Shown here: in pieces, positions 5,595 to 8,759 of the stretch
How the letters are laid out: every line of letters starts with the position of its first letter
How positions within the stretch are numbered: the first letter of the stretch is position 1
Made by a program: the position numbers and the translations under genes
Notes under the pieces: model-generated
The model's database searches: none
Told to the model about the DNA's origin: nothing
Seen by the model: the letters and a program-made list of their open reading frames with translations, nothing else
From: Alistipes sp.
GTDB taxonomy: Bacteria > Bacteroidota > Bacteroidia > Bacteroidales > Rikenellaceae
Reading direction: 5' to 3'
NCBI GenBank assembly: GCA_017560305.1
Contig: JAFYOF010000048.1
Coordinates: 1-8,759 of the forward strand
DNA: 8,759 nt

Positions 5595-6076
5595 ACTCTT
5601 TGGGTTTTTGTTCTTGTTGTTTTTCTCCGCTTAGCATCATAGCGTAAAGTTAGTGAATTTTTTCAAACCTCACCGCCTCACGCGCCCCTATTTTTTAACG
5701 ATGCCCGCCGCTCTATTATTATATACGCGTAATATGTGCGTGTGTGGGCAGGCGCAATAACTCCGCCGAGGAGCCTGAATTCTCTCTTTCGCCACCTCTG
5801 CTCTGGGCGAGGGGTATTATGCCGTAGGCATAATAGGGTAAAAATCGCAATTTTGCAACATCGCCGCGTAAATAAAATCTCACGCCCGCTTTTCCCCGCC
5901 CCGTAAAGCCTGTCGCAAAGCCCTTCTATTTGCCCGAAAACACCCCCGATTTTGCCCGTGAAAGGCTATTGACAAATGCGTGGTTTTTGTTCACAACTCG
6001 TTAATAACCCCCGCTCGGCGGGGTGGGTAATGTTAAGAAAATGTTAACCTAACTCGCTGATAAAGATAGGGATAAT
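5595..6076. other. Long divergent non-coding region
   Basis: This lies between the divergent DUF697-like gene and the str-operon promoters, and I see no convincing gene. It contains a perfect 9-bp hairpin (TATTATGCC 5815-5823 with GGCATAATA 5827-5835), a perfect 6-bp hairpin (CCCCGC 6009-6014 with GCGGGG 6018-6023), and a tandem ATGTTAA at 6030-6036 and 6041-6047. A near-consensus minus-strand -7 box (TAACTTTA, 5652-5645) could serve the DUF697-like gene, but it lacks a well-placed -33 TTG. Composition alternates between GC-rich and AT-rich blocks, as in the 600-690 and 4072-4290 repeat regions. Confidence 0.5.
5815..5835. repeat. Perfect 9-bp hairpin
   Basis: TATTATGCC (5815-5823) pairs with GGCATAATA (5827-5835) around a 3-base loop. 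No T tract follows on either strand, so it is not a typical terminator. It may be a repeat unit or a protein site. Confidence 0.55.
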
Positions 6077-6108
6077 TTTAGTGGTATAAATAAAACCTTA
6101 TAGTTTTG
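6077..6108 (+). promoter_or_regulatory. Possible distal promoter of the str operon
   Basis: TAGTTTTG at 6101-6108 matches TAnnTTTG exactly. The -33 position, about 20 bases upstream, reads TTTA (6077-6080) instead of TTTG, so the match is partial. It would give a leader of about 165 bases for rpsL. Confidence 0.4.
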
Positions 6109-6122
6109 CAAAATCCATAAGT

Positions 6123-6168
6123 AAAAAGAATTGCAAACCCCCGAAAATGGCGAAAAAAGCCCGAAAAA
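6123..6168. promoter_or_regulatory. Phased A-tracts upstream of the rpsL promoter
   Basis: A-tracts at 6123-6127, 6144-6147, 6153-6158 and 6164-6168, plus a short AAA near 6136-6138, have centres close to 10 bases apart. This is one per helical turn, as expected for intrinsically bent DNA. They occupy roughly -50 to -95 relative to the proximal str promoter, where an UP-like element or activator site would lie. Confidence 0.4.
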
Positions 6169-6180
6169 GAGCCATTTATA

Positions 6181-6211
6181 TAGTATTATTAAAAAATTTT
6201 GATTATCTTTG
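6181..6211 (+). promoter_or_regulatory. Proximal promoter of the rpsL-rpsG-fusA operon
   Basis: TATCTTTG at 6204-6211 matches the Bacteroidota -7 box exactly. The -33 region 20 bases upstream reads TAG (6181-6183), one base off TTG, in a TA-rich context. Transcription would start near 6217, leaving a leader of about 65 bases. Confidence 0.65.
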
Positions 6212-6223
6212 CACCCGATTTGG

Positions 6224-6239
6224 TCGTCAAGTGAGACGA
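6224..6239 (+). promoter_or_regulatory. Small hairpin at the 5' end of the rpsL leader
   Basis: TCGTC (6224-6228) pairs with GACGA (6235-6239) around a 6-base loop, within about ten bases of the predicted transcript start. It could stabilise the mRNA end or take part in ribosomal-protein feedback; neither role is shown by sequence alone. Confidence 0.35.
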
Positions 6240-6281
6240 TAACGAAATTAGTAAACACAAAAAATTAAAGGACAAGTTAAA

Positions 6282-6665
6282 ATGCCAACTATTCAACAGT
6301 TAGTTAGAAACGGTCGAGTGAAGATGGAGGACAAGAGTAAGTCTCCAGCACTCGCAGCGTGTCCCCAGCGTCGTGGCGTATGTACTCGTGTATATACTAC
6401 CACTCCAAAGAAGCCAAACTCGGCTATGCGTAAGGTGGCGCGTGTTAGATTGACAAACGGCAAGGAGGTCAATGCCTACATCCCAGGCGAGGGTCACAAC
6501 TTGCAGGAGCACTCAATCGTATTGGTACGCGGTGGTCGTGTTAAGGACCTCCCAGGTGTACGCTATCATTTGGTTCGTGGTGCTCTCGATTCAGCAGGCG
6601 TAGACGGTCGTCGTCAGCGTCGCTCGAAGTACGGTACAAAGCGACCTAAAGCTGGTAAGAAGTAA
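6282..6665 (+). CDS. rpsL: 30S ribosomal protein S12
   Basis: This 127-residue protein aligns without gaps to E. coli S12 over nearly its whole length, including [14 protein letters not shown] (35-48), EGHNLQEHS (70-78) and [13 protein letters not shown] (84-96). S12 sits at the decoding centre of the 30S subunit and helps control translational accuracy. Lys43 and Lys88, the positions where substitutions commonly give streptomycin resistance or dependence, are both lysine as in wild-type sensitive proteins. Asp89, the residue that carries beta-methylthiolation in E. coli, is present. The ATG is preceded by an A-rich stretch with only a weak AAAGGA about 10 bases upstream, as is normal in this phylum. 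It is the first gene of the str operon, 29 bases before rpsG. Confidence 0.98.
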   Translation: MPTIQQLVRNGRVKMEDKSKSPALAACPQRRGVCTRVYTTTPKKPNSAMRKVARVRLTNGKEVNAYIPGEGHNLQEHSIVLVRGGRVKDLPGVRYHLVRGALDSAGVDGRRQRRSKYGTKRPKAGKK

Positions 6666-6694
6666 AATTGACAAATTAAATTAATTAAGCAAAA

Positions 6695-7171
6695 ATGAGA
6701 AAAGCTAAGCCAAGAAAGCGAATTCTACTTCCAGATCCTAAGTTCAACGATGTTGAGGTTACACGCTTCGTGAACAATCTTATGCTGGATGGAAAGAAGA
6801 GTATTGCTTACACCATCTTCTATGATGCATTGGAGTTGGTAAGCAAGAAGATGAAGGATGCTGATAAATCTCCAATCGAAATCTGGAAACAGGCTCTCGA
6901 GAATATCACACCCCAAGTCGAAGTTAAGTCAAAGCGTATCGGTGGTGCGACATTCCAGGTTCCAATGGAGGTTCGACCAGAGCGCAAAGTTTCAATTTCT
7001 ATGAAAAACCTTGTCCTTTTTTCGCGTAAGCGTTCTGGCAAGTCAATGGCAGAAAAGCTCTCTGCAGAGATTGTAGATGCATACAACTCACAGGGTGCAG
7101 CATTCAAGCGTAAGGAGGAGATGCACCGTATGGCGGAGGCAAACAAGGCATTTGCACACTTCAGATTCTAA
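6695..7171 (+). CDS. rpsG: 30S ribosomal protein S7
   Basis: A 158-residue, full-length S7, the primary 16S rRNA-binding protein that nucleates assembly of the 30S head and lies near the E site. Conserved blocks are the basic N terminus, [13 protein letters not shown] (26-38), the beta-hairpin [16 protein letters not shown] (75-90), and the [16 protein letters not shown] terminus (144-158). It is the second gene of the str operon, with rpsL 29 bases upstream and fusA 15 bases downstream. In E. coli S7 represses its own operon by binding the rpsL-rpsG spacer; here that spacer is short, AT-rich and shows no evident fold, so the same mechanism is unlikely. Confidence 0.98.
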   Translation: MRKAKPRKRILLPDPKFNDVEVTRFVNNLMLDGKKSIAYTIFYDALELVSKKMKDADKSPIEIWKQALENITPQVEVKSKRIGGATFQVPMEVRPERKVSISMKNLVLFSRKRSGKSMAEKLSAEIVDAYNSQGAAFKRKEEMHRMAEANKAFAHFRF

Positions 7172-7186
7172 AAAACCGAACGGAAA

Positions 7187-8759
7187 ATGGCAAGAGATCT
7201 TAAATATACTCGTAATATCGGTATCATGGCTCACATCGATGCCGGTAAGACAACCACTTCAGAGCGTATTTTGTTCTACACAGGTAAGACTCACAAGATC
7301 GGTGAGACTCACGAGGGTGCAGCAACAATGGACTGGATGGCTCAGGAGCAGGAGCGTGGTATCACCATCACATCTGCTGCTACAACCGCATTCTGGGAGT
7401 ACAAGGGTCACCAGTATCAGATCAACTTGATCGATACCCCAGGACACGTTGACTTTACTGTAGAGGTAGAGCGTTCATTGCGTGTATTGGACGGTGCTGT
7501 TGCAACATTCTGTGCTGTAGGTGGTGTTGAGCCACAGTCTGAGACCGTATGGCGCCAGGCTGATAAGTACAATGTTCCTCGTATCGGTTATGTAAACAAG
7601 ATGGACCGTACAGGTGCTGATTTCTACGCAGTTTGCGCACAGATCAAGGAGCACTTCGGTACAACAGCTCTCCCAGTAGTATTGCCTATTGGTGCAGAGG
7701 ATAAGTTCGAGGGTTTGGTAGACCTTATTTATAATAGAGCTATCTACTACTTCGACGACAAGACAGTTCGTGACAACTTTGAGTACAAGGAGATCCCTGC
7801 TTTCATGCAGGAGGAGGCTGCTGAGTGGCGTGCAAAGCTCATCGAGGAGGTTGCTTCTACAGATGACGCTTTGATGGAGAAGTTCTTCGAGGATCCAGAT
7901 TCAATCACTCCAGATGAGTTGATCGCAGCGATCCGCACAGCTACAATGAATATGTCTTTGGTTCCTATGATGTGTGGTTCTTCATTCCACAACAAGGGTG
8001 TTCAGTTGCTCTTGGACTACATCATGGCGTTCCTCCCATCTCCACTCGATGTACCAGCAGTTGAGGGTGTTAACCCTAAGACTGACGAGACAGAGACTCG
8101 TAACGCAACAGTAGCTGACCCATTCTGCGGTTTGGCATTTAAGATTGCTACTGACCCATTCGTAGGTCGTTTGGCATTCGTACGCGTTTACTCTGGTGCT
8201 TTGGATGCAGGTTCTTATGTTTTGAATGCGCGTAGCGGTAAGCGTGAGCGTATCAGCCGTATCTACCAGATGCACGCTAACAAGCAGAACCCAATCGAGC
8301 GCGTTGAGGCAGGTGATATCTGCGCAGCAGTAGGTTTCAAGGAGATCCGCACTGGTGATACTCTGACAGCTGAGAACGCACCACTCGTACTCGAGCAGAT
8401 GACATTCCCAGAGCCAGTTATCGGTTTGGCAGTTGAGCCAAAGACTCAGAAGGATCTCGATAAGCTCGGTATCGCACTCTCTAAGCTCGCTGAGGAGGAT
8501 CCAACCTTCACAGTTCGCACAGATGAGGAGTCAGGTCAGACAATCATCAGCGGTATGGGTGAGCTTCACCTCGATATCATCGTTGACCGTTTGCGTCGTG
8601 AGTTCGGCGTAGAGATCAACCAGGGTGCTCCACAGGTTAACTACAAGGAGGCTCTTACACAGACTGTTCAGCACCGTGAGGTGTTCAAGAAGCAGACTGG
8701 TGGTCGTGGTAAGTTTGCTGATATCATCTTCGAGATCGGTCCAGCAGACGAGGGCGTAA
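7187..8759 (+). CDS. fusA: Translation elongation factor G (3' truncated by window edge)
   Basis: The frame is open from the ATG at 7187 to the window end, about 524 of an expected 700 or so residues. EF-G is the GTPase that drives tRNA-mRNA translocation and, with ribosome recycling factor, subunit splitting. G-domain motifs are intact: AHIDAGKT (G1, 15-22), RGIT (G2, 57-60), DTPGH (G3, 83-87) and NKMD (G4, 137-140). A CGSSF-containing G5 region follows, then domain II (about residues 310-415), domain III and the start of domain IV, including [10 protein letters not shown] and GGRGKFADI. The complete GTPase motifs and the position directly after rpsG mark it as the canonical EF-G rather than a diverged paralogue. 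Codons are strongly biased (GAG, AAG, CGT, GTT), as expected for a very highly expressed protein. Only 15 bases separate it from rpsG. Confidence 0.97.
   Translation, partial: MARDLKYTRNIGIMAHIDAGKTTTSERILFYTGKTHKIGETHEGAATMDWMAQEQERGITITSAATTAFWEYKGHQYQINLIDTPGHVDFTVEVERSLRVLDGAVATFCAVGGVEPQSETVWRQADKYNVPRIGYVNKMDRTGADFYAVCAQIKEHFGTTALPVVLPIGAEDKFEGLVDLIYNRAIYYFDDKTVRDNFEYKEIPAFMQEEAAEWRAKLIEEVASTDDALMEKFFEDPDSITPDELIAAIRTATMNMSLVPMMCGSSFHNKGVQLLLDYIMAFLPSPLDVPAVEGVNPKTDETETRNATVADPFCGLAFKIATDPFVGRLAFVRVYSGALDAGSYVLNARSGKRERISRIYQMHANKQNPIERVEAGDICAAVGFKEIRTGDTLTAENAPLVLEQMTFPEPVIGLAVEPKTQKDLDKLGIALSKLAEEDPTFTVRTDEESGQTIISGMGELHLDIIVDRLRREFGVEINQGAPQVNYKEALTQTVQHREVFKKQTGGRGKFADIIFEIGPADEGV

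Noticed and set aside
5969..5974. TTGACA resembling a sigma70 -35 box
   Set aside because: No TATAAT-like box at 16-18 bases, and primary promoters in this phylum use -33 TTG / -7 TAnnTTTG.
5986..6007. TTGTTCACA as a DnaA box and a possible origin
   Set aside because: A single imperfect match (G at position 3), no cluster of boxes and no dnaA/dnaN neighbourhood.
6049..6258. 69-residue minus-strand frame upstream of rpsL
   Set aside because: It runs through the str promoter and phased A-tracts; the hydrophobic Phe/Leu-rich product is what AT-rich promoter DNA gives by chance.

Overview
The window looks like a chromosomal segment from a member of the Bacteroidota, most likely Bacteroidales. 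Three signals support this. Several genes are preceded by the Bacteroidota -7 promoter box TAnnTTTG, and start codons sit in A-rich leaders without strong Shine-Dalgarno sequences. An S46 dipeptidyl-peptidase and a Bacteroidota-type LspA with a long insertion are present. The str operon runs rpsL-rpsG-fusA. Genus cannot be fixed from this sequence; Alistipes or a relative is only a guess.

Layout. 1-559 (+): the 3' part of a CCA-adding tRNA nucleotidyltransferase, closed by a terminator. 600-690: a cluster of hairpins. 898-978 (+): a tRNA-Leu(CAG) with its own promoter and terminator. 1086-1706 (-): lspA, signal peptidase II. 1726-1828: a palindromic GTCATTGCGAG-type repeat and a terminator. 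1840-3927 (-): a secreted S46 peptidase with the DPP7-type specificity residue and a good promoter. 3928-4312: a non-coding stretch crowded with inverted and direct repeats, some related to the 600-690 cluster. 4313-5594 (-): a two-gene operon of a DUF697-like membrane protein followed by a small exported protein made of five YG repeats. 5595-6281: a long non-coding region ending in the str-operon promoter(s). 6282-8759 (+): rpsL, rpsG and the first three quarters of fusA.

Most of the window is housekeeping: tRNA 3'-end maturation, a leucine tRNA, lipoprotein processing, and translation machinery. The S46 enzyme is expected to release dipeptides in the periplasm as part of peptide-based nutrition. 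No phage, insertion sequence, CRISPR array or recognisable defence system is visible. The least understood parts are the DUF697/YG-repeat operon and the family of modular intergenic hairpin repeats; these are the places to look for something undescribed.
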